A stretch of DNA of 64,000 nucleotides. It comes from JACCTU01 sp963737405 (lineage in GTDB: Bacteria; Actinomycetota; Thermoleophilia; Gaiellales; Gaiellaceae). Where the stretch lies: contig CAVTSL010000007.1 of NCBI GenBank assembly GCA_963737405.1, positions 62,001-126,000 of the forward strand. The letters run 5' to 3'. A program made the position numbers and the translations under genes. Numbering within the stretch: the first letter of the stretch is position 1; each line of letters opens with the position of its first letter. Shown one piece after another: positions 39,174 through 48,642 of the stretch. The notes under the pieces are model-generated. The model saw nothing but the letters and a program-made list of their open reading frames with translations, searched no databases and was not told the origin of the DNA.

Positions 39174-39839
39174 CTACTGGAGGACTTGCCGGCCGCGCTG
39201 GTGCTGGAGCACCTTGCGCTTGACGCGCTGGAGCGCGTTGTCGATCGTCTTCGTGTCGACGCCGAGCTCCTCGGCCATGTCTTCGTACGAGCTGCCCTCG
39301 AGGTAGAGGCGGAGCGCCTCGGACTCGAGCTGCGAGAGGCCGGTGCCGAGCGTGAAGACGAGGCTCTGCAGCTCCTCGCTCGAGATGACGACGATCGGCG
39401 GCTCGTCGACCGCCGGGCCCGGCAGCGCGTCGCCGAGCGTGCAGTCGCTCTCCGAGTCCTGTCCCGCTGGTGTCTGGCTGAAGGAGACGTAGCCGTTGAG
39501 CGGCGCGTGCTTGAAGCGGGTCGCGGTCTTGATCGCCGTGATGATCTGCCGCGTCACGCAGAGCTCGGCGAACGAGCGGAACGACGTCTCCTTGTCGGCG
39601 CGGAAGTCCCGGACAGCCTTGTACAGGCCGATCAGGCCCTCCTGGATCAAGTCCTCCGAGTCGCCGCCCGCGAGGAAGTAGGAGCTCGCCTTGAGGCGGA
39701 CGAAGCCCGAGTAGCGGCGGATCAGCCCGTCGAGCGCGGTCGAATCGCCGTTCCGCGCGCGCATGACGAGCTGGAGGTCCTCGAGCTCGCGCTGGGCCCG
39801 CGACGGGGACTGGACGTAGTGGGCTGGGCGGGCTGCCAT
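39174..39839 (-). CDS. sigH: RNA polymerase sigma factor, SigH-like (sigma-30 family)
   Basis: A 221-residue sigma-70-family factor. Region 2 has GGDSEDLIQEGLIGLYKAV and FRSFAELCVTRQIITAI; region 4 has LSQLESEALRLYLEG, YEDMAEELG and KTIDNALQRVKRKV. Similarity in layout and context is to Bacillus SigH, which also follows gltX, cysS, rlmB and yacP. The ATG at 39839 is chosen for its spacing to a ribosome-binding site within a small hairpin (39848-39854/39859-39865). The regulon is unknown; sporulation is not implied. tRNA-Thr may be in the same transcript. Confidence 0.85.
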   Translation of the reverse strand: MAARPAHYVQSPSRAQRELEDLQLVMRARNGDSTALDGLIRRYSGFVRLKASSYFLAGGDSEDLIQEGLIGLYKAVRDFRADKETSFRSFAELCVTRQIITAIKTATRFKHAPLNGYVSFSQTPAGQDSESDCTLGDALPGPAVDEPPIVVISSEELQSLVFTLGTGLSQLESEALRLYLEGSSYEDMAEELGVDTKTIDNALQRVKRKVLQHQRGRQVLQ

Positions 39840-39878
39840 GGCGCGGGAGGGTGAACTCTCACCCTGAAGTTGAGGTGG

Positions 39879-39907
39879 AAGATAGCAATGGCTGGTCCAA
39901 GTTACAA
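39879..39907 (-). promoter_or_regulatory. Predicted promoter for sigH
   Basis: On the minus strand TTGTAA (39902-39907) and TATCTT (39879-39884) are 17 bases apart, about 40 bases before the sigH ATG. Between them and the start, AGGGTGA/TCACCCT (39848-39865) forms a 7-bp hairpin that would cover the ribosome-binding site. Confidence 0.4.
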
Positions 39908-39955
39908 GACGTTTGCACAGGACCCATTTTGATACGAACAGACGTTCGCCCGCGG

Positions 39956-40387
39956 CTATTCGCCGCGGCGAAGCCGCTCGAGCCGCTCGCGCGTCTTCTC
40001 GTCGACGCGGTCGGCGAGGCGATGCGGACGGTCCTCGGAGTGGGCTGCCGCCGCGGACTCGGTCAGGAACCGCTCGGACGAGACCGTGCGCACCTCCTGG
40101 CCCGAGACGCCTCGGATCACGCTGTCGGACGAGACGATGCACACGGCCTCCCGGGCGCGGTGATCGGCCGCGAGCCGCTCGAGGAGCGCGTCGGCGTTCT
40201 CGGCGAAGCGGATCTCGAGCAGCCCGATCCGCTCGGTCTTCCCGGTGCCGTCGAAGACGAGGATCCCCCGCGCGCCCGACGCGCCGACGAAGCTCGCAAG
40301 CCTGTCGATCAGCTCGGTCGGCCCGTCGAAGCTCCCCGCGTGGAGGAGGTTCCAGCCGTCGAAGAGGTAGAGCGTCGGATCAGCCAC
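39956..40387 (-). CDS. YacP-type NYN-domain RNase
   Basis: A 143-residue NYN (PIN-like) nuclease related to Bacillus YacP/Rae1. The GTG start gives VADPTLYLFDGWNLLHAG, with the first catalytic Asp; further acidic residues lie in ILVFDGTG and VCIVSSDSVIRG. Rae1 cleaves mRNA on the ribosome; the role here is by analogy. It overlaps rlmB by 8 bases, as in the Bacillus order rlmB-yacP-sigH. Confidence 0.85.
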   Translation of the reverse strand: MADPTLYLFDGWNLLHAGSFDGPTELIDRLASFVGASGARGILVFDGTGKTERIGLLEIRFAENADALLERLAADHRAREAVCIVSSDSVIRGVSGQEVRTVSSERFLTESAAAAHSEDRPHRLADRVDEKTRERLERLRRGE

Positions 40388-41080
40388 GCTGCCGCTTCGC
40401 CTCGTACATGAGGACGCCGGCGGCGACGCTGACGTTCAACGACTCCACCGTGCCTTCGAGCGGAATCGAGACGAGGTCGTCGCACGTCCGGCGGACGAGG
40501 GGACGCAGCCCCTTCCCTTCCGCACCGAAGACGAGCGCGAGCCCGCCGGACAGATCGGCCTCCCACATCGAGCGCGGCGCGTCGCCCGAGGCGCCGACCA
40601 CCCAGAGGTCGCCGCTCTTCACGTCGCCGAGGAAGCGCGCGAGGTTCGTCACGACGCCCACCGGCACATGCTCGACGGCGCCCGCGGAAGCGCGCGCGAC
40701 CGCCGGCGTCACCTGCGCCGATCCGTGCGCCGGCACGACGACTCCCGTCGCGCCGGCCCCCTCGGCCGTCCTGATCACCGCGCCGAGGTTGTGCGGGTCG
40801 GTCACCTGGTCGAGCGCGACGAGCAGCGGGCGGTCGGTCGCGGCGAGCTCGTACGGATCGGCGTACCGGTACGGCTCGACCCACGCGAGCACGCCCTGGT
40901 GGTCGCGTGTCTGCGCCGCCTCGGTGAGCTCGCGCTCCTGCTTCACCTGCACACGCTTGCCGTTCTCGCGCAGCCACGGCTCGGCCGCGAGCGCGCGCTC
41001 GGTCGCCCAGAGCTCGAGCACGCCGCGCTGCCCGCGCATCGCCTCGCGGACGGGGCGACGGCCGTAGACCTGCTCGCGCG

Positions 41081-41084
<4 letters not shown>
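40380..41084 (-). CDS. rlmB: 23S rRNA (guanosine-2'-O-)-methyltransferase RlmB, SpoU family
   Basis: A 234-residue SPOUT methyltransferase. After an N-terminal substrate-binding domain (VYGRRPVREAMRG) the knot domain has DQVTDPHNLGAVIRTAEG (motif 1), LALVFGAEGKGLRPLV (motif 2) and IPLEGTVESLNVSVAAGVLMYE (motif 3), all complete. It methylates a guanosine in 23S rRNA (G2251 in E. coli). The GTG overlaps the cysS stop (GTGA). Confidence 0.9.
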
Positions 41085-42339
<1,255 letters not shown>

Positions 42340-42353
<14 letters not shown>

Positions 42354-43326
42354 CGACCCTCCGCAGCGCCTCGTCGCGGGGGAGCGCCGCGATCACCGCC
42401 CACAGCTCGGGCCCGCGCTCGCGACCGGTCAGCACCCGGCGCAGCGCGCGGAGGTCGCCGCCCACGGCCTTGAGCTCCCGGACGATCTCCTTCGGCTCGG
42501 CGCCGCCGCTCGCGAGCTCGCGGAAGCGGAGGAGCGTCTCGGGCGGGACGTCGGCGACGGGCGGCGTTTCCAAGATCGAATCAGCGTAGTCACGCGCCTC
42601 GTTCAGGTCGCGCGCTCCGCGAAGCGCCGGGACGACCGAGACCGGGACCCCGACCCGCGCGGCGAGCTCCTCGTCCGAGAGCGACGCGATCGCCTCGATC
42701 GCGAGCCGCCTGATGCGCGGGAGGTCGAGGTGGACGTCGTGGGCCGGGCGGCCGAGCTCCTCGAGGTACGCGCGCACGGCCTCGGCGGGGATCCCGGCGT
42801 CCCTCAGCGACTCGACCGTCGCACCCTCGGCGCGCTTCGAGAGCTTCCTGCCGTCCTCGCCGAGGATCAGGCCGTGGTGGACGTACACCGGCGGCGCGGC
42901 GCCGAGCGCAAGCGCGAGCCTGCGGTGCAGGTCTTCGTTCGGCCGGTGGTCGTTGCCGCGGACCACGTGCGTGATCCCGAAGTCGATGTCGTCGACGACG
43001 CTCGCGAGGTGGTACGTCGGCCGTCCGTCCTCGCGGAGGAGCGTGATGCCGTCGAACCGGTCGCCGAGCTGCGCGGCCGCCTCGCGATGCCGCTCGGCGC
43101 GCTCGCTCTGCCGAACCGGCCCCTCGTCCCAGTCGACGCCGAGCCACTCGAGGTCGCGGAGGATCGCCTCCTCGCCGCCGGGGACGTTGCGCGCGGCGTC
43201 CGTGTCGTCGATGCGCAGCAGCATCCAGTCCGCAAGGCTCCGGCCCGCGACGGCGCTCAGTGCGTTTCCGACGTGGAGCGTGCCGGTCGGGCTCGGAGCG
43301 AAGCGCGTTCTCGCCTCACTCGGCAC
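42340..43326 (-). CDS. gltX: Compact glutamyl-tRNA synthetase-like protein
   Basis: A 328-residue class I synthetase starting GTG with ARTRFAPSPTGTLHVGNA (HIGH motif) and containing LILGEDGRKLSKRAEG (KMSKS). Standard GluRS is 460-490 residues. Two parts are missing: the insertion with the Zn-binding or acceptor-stem segment between the HIGH half and the HREAAAQL helix, and most of the C-terminal anticodon domain. It could be a GluQ-RS-like paralogue, but GluQ-RS has a Zn motif that is absent here, and the gene occupies the conserved gltX position before cysS. No disabling stop or shift is visible, so the short form appears genuine. Confidence 0.75.
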
Positions 43327-43392
43327 GCGGTCGATGCTAACGGGCGGCGGCGCTCGCCTCCCGCGGCGTGCTAGACAACCGGAGATGCCGCA

Positions 43393-43788
43393 ATGACCAG
43401 ATTCGTCGTCGACTCGAGCGCCGTCCTCCACCTTGCGCGCAAGAAGGTCGAGGTCGCAGGCGCTCATGAGCTCCTCGCGCCGACGCTCCTTCGCTCGCAG
43501 ACGCTGTCGACGCTGCACGAGGCCGTCCACCGGGGCGAGATGCCTGCCGACGAGGCGCGCGAGCTCCTCGACCGCATCGGGCGGATCAAGATCAGGCTCC
43601 TCGGCGACGCCGTGCTTCGCCGTCGGGCCTGGGAGGTGGCGGATCGGCTGGGATGGGCCTCGACCTACGACGCCGAGTACGTCGCGCTCACTCAGCTGCA
43701 GGCCGACGCGTTCGTCACGCTCGACGCGAAGCTCGCGCGCAGCGTCAAAGGGATCGTCGAGACCGCGTCTGTCGACGCGCTGAGCTGA
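43393..43788 (+). CDS. PIN-domain protein without a visible antitoxin
   Basis: A 131-residue PIN nuclease fold: RFVVDSSAVLHLARKK with the first Asp, an acidic HEAVHRGE, and YDAEYVALTQLQADAFVTLDAKL with the C-terminal Asp pair. VapC toxins have this size, but the upstream gap to gltX is only 66 bases and holds no antitoxin gene, and a cupin gene follows 10 bases on. It is therefore an orphan PIN or has lost its partner. Confidence 0.8.
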   Translation: MTRFVVDSSAVLHLARKKVEVAGAHELLAPTLLRSQTLSTLHEAVHRGEMPADEARELLDRIGRIKIRLLGDAVLRRRAWEVADRLGWASTYDAEYVALTQLQADAFVTLDAKLARSVKGIVETASVDALS

Positions 43789-43798
43789 GCCGGAAGCC

Positions 43799-44212
43799 GT
43801 GCAGATCACCCGGAACGGCATCGACACCGGCGCAGGGCCCAGCGAGTGGTTCACCGGCGCGGTCTACGTCGACTCGGTGGCGGCGCCGGCAGCCGGGTCG
43901 CGACTGAGCGCCAGCAGCGTTCACTTCACTCCGTCCGCGCGGACGGCGTGGCACACACACCCGAACGGGCAGACGATCTACGTCACCGAGGGCGTCGGGC
44001 TCGCGCAGCGCCGCGGCGGCCCGATCGAGGTGATCCGCCCCGGCGATCGCGTGTTCTTCGAGCCGGGCGAGGAACACTGGCACGGCGCCGCGCCGACCCG
44101 TTTCATGACCCACCTCGCGATGCTCCTGGTCGACGACGAGGGCAACTCTGCGACGTGGGGTGACCACGTGACCGACGAGGAGTACGGAGCGGCGCCGCAG
44201 ATCGACGACTGA
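43799..44212 (+). CDS. Small cupin-domain protein
   Basis: A 137-residue single-domain cupin with GTG start. Cupin motif 1 reads RTAWHTHPNGQTIYVTEG and motif 2 PGDRVFFEPGEEHWHGAAP, so the His/Glu metal site is intact. It resembles carboxymuconolactone-decarboxylase-associated or quercetinase-like small cupins. The substrate is unknown. It follows the PIN gene with a 10-base gap but no functional link is evident. Confidence 0.8.
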   Translation: MQITRNGIDTGAGPSEWFTGAVYVDSVAAPAAGSRLSASSVHFTPSARTAWHTHPNGQTIYVTEGVGLAQRRGGPIEVIRPGDRVFFEPGEEHWHGAAPTRFMTHLAMLLVDDEGNSATWGDHVTDEEYGAAPQIDD

Positions 44213-44250
44213 CTCGACGGCACCACGACTTCGCCGTTCGGCCTCGAGGC

Positions 44251-44691
44251 TCAGCGGCCGGCAGTCGGTGCGGTCACCAGCCCGAGTTGTGTCAGGACCT
44301 CGACTTGGTCGTAGTAGATGCGGATGGAGTTGATCTTGCCGTCTTGCACTCGGAAGACTCCGACGAAGGGGAAGTCCAGGTTCTTTCCGGTTGGGGGAAT
44401 CTCTGTGCCGTCCGGCGAGCGCCAGGTGCCCGTGTGCGTCCCGGTGTACCTCGCCTGCTCCACAACGGTCTCCCCCTCCGCGACCAGGACGACGTCACTG
44501 CTTCCACGGTCGGGAGCCGCGGTCACGAGCGCGTCGAAGTACTTCTCCTTGAGGTCCGCCAACCCCGAGATGCTCGCACCTCCGGGTCCCTCGTAGACGA
44601 CATCGTCGGTATAGAGCGCGGCCCATCCATCACGATCGAATGCGTTCCACCGTTCAATGGCTTGCTCGAGGACCTTCTTGGCTTCGCTCAC
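44251..44691 (-). CDS. SnoaL/NTF2-like protein
   Basis: A 146-residue cone-shaped alpha+beta barrel of the SnoaL type. The GTG at 44691 is chosen because GGGAGG lies 7 bases upstream. The helix VLEQAIERWNAFDRDGWAALYTDDVVYEGPGG opens the fold (given here in parts), and FVGVFRVQDGKINSIRIYYD closes it. Members bind or isomerise small polar molecules. No catalytic assignment is possible. It is a single gene facing the small cupin. Confidence 0.75.
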   Translation of the reverse strand: MSEAKKVLEQAIERWNAFDRDGWAALYTDDVVYEGPGGASISGLADLKEKYFDALVTAAPDRGSSDVVLVAEGETVVEQARYTGTHTGTWRSPDGTEIPPTGKNLDFPFVGVFRVQDGKINSIRIYYDQVEVLTQLGLVTAPTAGR

Positions 44692-44784
44692 TGTTTGCCT
44701 CCCTGGCGTCCCGGCGGCCCGTGCGAATGTACGCCACCGCTGCACCTCGTGAGCCGTGGCGGCCGTTCAGGCAGTCTTGAGCTC

Positions 44785-45339
44785 ATGGTTCCCGAGGCCA
44801 ACCTGGAGCAGACCGAGCACGGGCTCGTCCCGAAAGGCGAGGGATGGTTCGTGCTCAACCTGCGCGACGCCGAGTGGCGTCACGCCCGCGGCCGCGGCGC
44901 CGTTTGTGTCGCGCTGGACGACTTCGAAGGCTGGCGGCGAGCCGCGCAGCTCGGCGTCAATCCGTTCGTGCTCGAGCCCGGCGAGCCCATGGCCATGTAC
45001 CACTGGGAGGCCGACCAGGAGGGCTTCCTCGTCGTCTCGGGCGAAGCGGTTCTGATCGTCGAGGGCGAGGAGCGGCCGCTGCGCGCCTGGGACTTCGTGC
45101 ATTGCCCACCGAACACGAAGCACGTGATCGTCGGTGCAGGAAGCGGCCCCTGCCTCGTGATCGCAATCGGCTCGCGCGAGCGGTCCGAGGAGCCCGACGC
45201 GCTCGGCTTCGCCGTCGACGAGGTCGCGAAGCGCCACGGTGCGAGCGTCGAGGAAGACACGATGGACGGCGGCGTCGCGTACGCCCGCGTCCCGCCGCGC
45301 GAGCCGACCGCGTATCGCGACGGCTGGCTTCCCGAGTAG
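44785..45339 (+). CDS. Cupin-domain protein
   Basis: A 184-residue protein with an N-terminal extension (GEGWFVLNLRDAEWRHA) and a cupin barrel: PMAMYHWEADQEGFLVVSGEA (motif 1, His and Glu present) and LRAWDFVHCPPNTKHVIVGAG (motif 2). The sequence fits a group of actinobacterial cupins of unknown role often fused or near sugar-phosphate enzymes. It abuts the convergent methyltransferase (2-base gap). Confidence 0.75.
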   Translation: MVPEANLEQTEHGLVPKGEGWFVLNLRDAEWRHARGRGAVCVALDDFEGWRRAAQLGVNPFVLEPGEPMAMYHWEADQEGFLVVSGEAVLIVEGEERPLRAWDFVHCPPNTKHVIVGAGSGPCLVIAIGSRERSEEPDALGFAVDEVAKRHGASVEEDTMDGGVAYARVPPREPTAYRDGWLPE

Positions 45340-45341
45340 CG

Positions 45342-46106
45342 CTACGTCACGGTGCGGCGCAGTCGCGTCCAGCAGACGTGCGTCTCCCACGGCCGCCGAT
45401 ACTCGTCGGCGTCGAGCAGCGACTTCACCTCGTCGACGAGTGGCAATCGCTCGTCGTCGGGGAGGTCCGCGACCCAGCCCATCGAGGCGAAGAACGCGAC
45501 CAGCCCCTGCCGGTCGACCGTCTGCTCGTTCGGCAGACGCGCCTCCCGAAGCTCCTCGAACGGCGCCGCGTCGAACGCGACGCGCCACGCGCCCGATTCG
45601 TAGCGGGTCGTGTTGAGGTCGAGCGGGTCGTAGCCGAGCTCGGCCCGGTCGAGGCTGCGCGCGCTCAGAAGCTGCTCGACGGCCGCGATCGACGGCTCGG
45701 TCGGCCCGGCCGGAAGGTTCCACATCAGCACGAGCGCGCCGCGCGGCCGCAGCACCCGTGCGATCTCGCTGAGGGCGCGTTCGCCGTCGAACCAGTGGAA
45801 GGCCTCGGCTGCGAAGACCGCGTCGACCGAGGTATCGGCGAGCGGGATCCCTTCGGCGCTTCCCGCGAGCACGTCGGCCTCCGGGCAGAGCGCCGCGAGC
45901 CGCGCACGCATCGCGTCCGCAGGCTCGACGGCGACGACCCGATCGAACGCCGTGACCAGCAGGCGTGTGAGCTTGCCGGTGCCCGCGCCCACATCGAGCA
46001 CCGTCGCCGGAGCCGGCACGCCCGCGATCTCGACAGCCTCGGACGGGTAGCCCGGCCGGCCACGCTCGTAGTCGTCCGCCCAGCGGTCGCCGCTGCCGCC
46101 CGGCAT
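45342..46106 (-). CDS. Class I SAM-dependent methyltransferase (UbiE/type 11)
   Basis: A 254-residue methyltransferase starting MPGGSGDRWADDYERGRPGYP. Motif I is VLDVGAGTGKLTRLL, the ribose-binding acidic residue in VVAVEPADAMR, then SVDAVFAAEAFHWFD and VLRPRGALVLMW. The C-terminal THVCWTRLRR is common in actinobacterial paralogues. Many genomes carry several; the substrate is unknown. It precedes a VOC-family gene on the same strand only by convergence of the accessory region, so no pathway can be drawn. Confidence 0.8.
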   Translation of the reverse strand: MPGGSGDRWADDYERGRPGYPSEAVEIAGVPAPATVLDVGAGTGKLTRLLVTAFDRVVAVEPADAMRARLAALCPEADVLAGSAEGIPLADTSVDAVFAAEAFHWFDGERALSEIARVLRPRGALVLMWNLPAGPTEPSIAAVEQLLSARSLDRAELGYDPLDLNTTRYESGAWRVAFDAAPFEELREARLPNEQTVDRQGLVAFFASMGWVADLPDDERLPLVDEVKSLLDADEYRRPWETHVCWTRLRRTVT

Positions 46107-46128
46107 GCCGATGTTCGGCTGCCAGGCC

Positions 46129-46557
46129 TCAGGCGTCGACGAGCTTCCCGCCCCAGGTTGCAGGGTCGACGTCGTCGAGCGTCTCGGAGAACGTCCAGCG
46201 GTGGCCGGCCGGGTCCTCGGCCGTGTACTGGCGCTCGCCGTACTCGAAGTCGGTCGGCTCCATCAGGATGCGCGCGCCGTGCTCCCGGGCGCGCTCGCAG
46301 TGCGCGCGAGCATCGTCGACGCGCACCAGGACCAGGTGCGTGACCTCGCCCGCTCGCGGCGGCCGCTGCTCGCGGCGGACGTCGGCGACGATCACGGCGC
46401 CGTCGCCGAACCTGAGCTGCGAGCGATGGCTCTCGCCGATCTGCAGCCGCTCCTCGAACCCGAACGCCTTCCCGAGCCAGTCGACCGCGTCGCGAACGTC
46501 TGGATAGACGAGCACGGGAACGACGACGTCCGACGGGATCGAGCGGTTCGCCTTCAC
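46129..46557 (-). CDS. VOC-family glyoxalase/bleomycin-resistance-like protein
   Basis: A 142-residue VOC protein of the PhnB-like group: PVLVYPDVRDAVDWLGKAFGFEE, HLVLVRVDDARAHCERA and AEDPAGHRWTFSET. It has GTG as start. Members are small-molecule-binding dimers; some give drug resistance. The gap to the LanC-like gene on the same strand is 31 bases, so they could share a transcript. Confidence 0.75.
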   Translation of the reverse strand: MKANRSIPSDVVVPVLVYPDVRDAVDWLGKAFGFEERLQIGESHRSQLRFGDGAVIVADVRREQRPPRAGEVTHLVLVRVDDARAHCERAREHGARILMEPTDFEYGERQYTAEDPAGHRWTFSETLDDVDPATWGGKLVDA

Positions 46558-46588
46558 GGCGTCACCGTACCGCCCTCGCCGCGCCTGC

Positions 46589-47680
46589 TCATGGGAGCGG
46601 AAGGTCTCCCTTGCCGTCGAGGCAGTCGGCGAGGTAGAGGGCCGTCCCGAGATCGCCGCTCCAGAGGGAGTAGTCGAACCGCCCGTAGGCCGCGCGCACC
46701 CGCTCGACCTGCTCGATCGCGTGCATCGCGAAGGCTCGCGCCCGCGCCAACCACCGCTCGTCGCCGGTGCGCGCCAAGAGCGTGAGGAACGCGTATCCGT
46801 TTCCGGCCGTGCCGTGGCAGAGGTTGGCGCCCTTGGCGAGCGGGCCGGCGAGCCACACCAGCTCGCCTCCCGCCAGCGCGAGATCCTCCTCGAGCAGGTC
46901 CCCGAGCGACGTCACGATTCCCGGCGCCCCGTGGCACCACTGCACGCGGATCGAGCCGTCGCGCCGAGAGGCGAGCTCGTCGCCGGCCATCGGGGGCCAG
47001 TTCGCGAGCCCGTCCTCCTCGACGACGAATCTCCGCGCGACCTCGGCCGCGAGCGGGTCGTCGCCGAGCGCGAGCACGCAGCCGGCGAACCCGTGCGCCG
47101 GCCCCAGGTAGCGAGTGCGTGTGCCGAACAGGTTCTGCTCCCAGACTCCGTCTTCGTCGCGCTCCCCGCGAAGCCAGTCGGCGCTCTCGGCCCAGAGGTC
47201 GTCGAGTTCGAGCTCCCGCGCGATGAGCATCGTTCCCGGGCTGCCCCACATCAGCTCGCGGCGTTCGTCGCGGGCGTTCTCGGAGATCCGCCTTGCGAGC
47301 TCGTCGAGGTTCTCGGACGAGGGCGCCAGCCGCTGGAGAACCAGGCGGATGCCGGGCTCCCCGAACACGTAGCTGCCCCGCGGATTCTCCTCCGGGAAGT
47401 CGGGCGGAGCGTCGAGCGACCGCTCGAGGTACGGGACGTAGTCTCGTCGAAGGTCGACGATCCCACGCTCGTCGAGCCGCCGAAGCGCGTCGACGACCCC
47501 GGCCCCACCGGAGTAGATCGTCCGGAACCTGCCCTGTTCGCCCGCGAGCGGGTGCGAGTCCCAGCCGTCGTCGAATGCGTCCTCGGTGTCCGCGACGATC
47601 GCGCGGATCGCGTCGTGTGCGCGCTCGGCGTTCCACGGCTCGTCCGTGAGGCGCTCGTGCGCCTCGGGCTGGTACAGCAC
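46589..47680 (-). CDS. LanC-like zinc protein, stand-alone
   Basis: A 363-residue alpha/alpha barrel of the lanthionine-cyclase type. Zinc ligands are visible: Cys in RVQWCHGAPGIV and Cys-His in NLCHGTAGNGY; repeated G-x-x-G barrel motifs appear in SGGAGVVDAL, GSPGTMLIA and GPAHGFAGCVLAL. LanC adds Cys to dehydro-amino acids; eukaryotic LanC-like proteins do so with glutathione. No dehydratase (LanB or LanM) or precursor peptide was seen nearby, so a peptide-antibiotic role is not supported by context. Preceded divergently by a nucleotidyltransferase. Confidence 0.8.
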   Translation of the reverse strand: MLYQPEAHERLTDEPWNAERAHDAIRAIVADTEDAFDDGWDSHPLAGEQGRFRTIYSGGAGVVDALRRLDERGIVDLRRDYVPYLERSLDAPPDFPEENPRGSYVFGEPGIRLVLQRLAPSSENLDELARRISENARDERRELMWGSPGTMLIARELELDDLWAESADWLRGERDEDGVWEQNLFGTRTRYLGPAHGFAGCVLALGDDPLAAEVARRFVVEEDGLANWPPMAGDELASRRDGSIRVQWCHGAPGIVTSLGDLLEEDLALAGGELVWLAGPLAKGANLCHGTAGNGYAFLTLLARTGDERWLARARAFAMHAIEQVERVRAAYGRFDYSLWSGDLGTALYLADCLDGKGDLPLP

Positions 47681-47718
47681 GCGTCGAGCCTAGCGCCGCG
47701 CGGAACTATCCTCGCCCG

Positions 47719-48210
47719 GTGCAGCAACAGCTGCAGGCGCTCCGCGACGTCGCCGAGCTCTTCGAGCGCGACGGCTTCGACTACTGGCTCTTCGGCGGCT
47801 GGGCCGTCGACTTCCACGTCGGCGAGGTCACGCGCGCACACGACGACGTCGACCTCGCCGTGTGGCTCGCCGACGCCGAGGCTCTGGGATCACTCCTCGA
47901 GGGACGCGGCTGGCGGCACGTGCCGTACCCCGACGAGGACGGCGGGACCGGCTACGAGCTCGGCACCGTCCGGGTCGAGCTGACGTACCTGAGGAGCGAC
48001 GACGACGGACGGATCTTCATCCCGCTCCGCGCGCGCGACGCGCTGTGGTCGGACGCGCCGCACGGGACCGACGCGCGCGAGCTGCTCGGCGTGCGGGCTC
48101 GCGTGATCCCTCTGGATCTGCTCAGAGCCGGCAAGTCGTCGCCCCGCGACGATCCCGACGATGCAGCGAAAGATCGCGCCGACTTCGAGGCGCTCTCGCG
48201 GCTCAGGTAG
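47719..48210 (+). CDS. Nucleotidyltransferase-fold protein (aminoglycoside adenylyltransferase-like)
   Basis: A 163-residue protein starting GTG with the polymerase-beta fold signature FGGWAVDFHVGEVTRAHDD and a following VDLAVW, giving the GG and D-x-D residues for metal and nucleotide. A third acidic residue is in GTVRVELTYL. Similar single-domain proteins include LinB and ANT(2'')-like enzymes and uncharacterised relatives. Calling it a resistance enzyme would go beyond the evidence. It overlaps the convergent VOC gene by 8 bases. Confidence 0.75.
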   Translation: MQQQLQALRDVAELFERDGFDYWLFGGWAVDFHVGEVTRAHDDVDLAVWLADAEALGSLLEGRGWRHVPYPDEDGGTGYELGTVRVELTYLRSDDDGRIFIPLRARDALWSDAPHGTDARELLGVRARVIPLDLLRAGKSSPRDDPDDAAKDRADFEALSRLR

Positions 48211-48595
48211 CGCGGTCGAGCTCGCCGATCAGCACCACGTAGCCGTCGGGATCGATGACCCGGAACTCGCCGGCAGGCATGTAGAACGGATGCGTGATCT
48301 CGCCGACGTCGACTCCGGCCGTCTTCAGCTCCTCGTGCAGCCCGCGCACGTCCGGCGACCAGCAGTAGAACAGCACCGCCTGATCCGCCGCCGGCACCGG
48401 CCCGTCGGCGAGCGCAAGCATCAGCCGAGCACCGGCATCGTTCGGTTCGTCCGCGGGGCTCGAGACGAACGCCCACGCGAGGACGCCGTCGCTCTCGTAG
48501 CTGTTCCTCACCTCGAGCCCGAGGCGGCGGTAGAAGTCGACCGATCGCTGCACGTCGGCGACGTGGGCATACGGCGTGAGCCCGTCGATCGGCAC
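48203..48595 (-). CDS. VOC-family glyoxalase-fold protein
   Basis: A 130-residue VOC protein. The GTG at 48595 gives MPIDGLTPYAHVADVQRSVDFY, the typical N-terminal strand and helix; the upstream open frame is antisense to the cyclase gene and was not used. Other parts include LFYCWSPDVRGLHEEL and VIDPDGYVVLIGE, with the C-terminal Glu metal ligand present. It is the third VOC protein in the window (see 15542 and 46129). Confidence 0.8.
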   Translation of the reverse strand: MPIDGLTPYAHVADVQRSVDFYRRLGLEVRNSYESDGVLAWAFVSSPADEPNDAGARLMLALADGPVPAADQAVLFYCWSPDVRGLHEELKTAGVDVGEITHPFYMPAGEFRVIDPDGYVVLIGELDRAT

Positions 48596-48642
48596 GGGCC
48601 GATCCTTCCACACGCCGGAGCGCGCTTTACTTCGGTCCTGCC

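Noticed and set aside
43327..43392. VapB-type antitoxin upstream of the PIN gene
   Set aside because: The gap is 66 bases and contains no plausible start or DNA-binding motif.
46589..47680. Lanthipeptide biosynthetic cluster
   Set aside because: Only a LanC-like protein is present; no dehydratase, precursor, protease or exporter was seen nearby.
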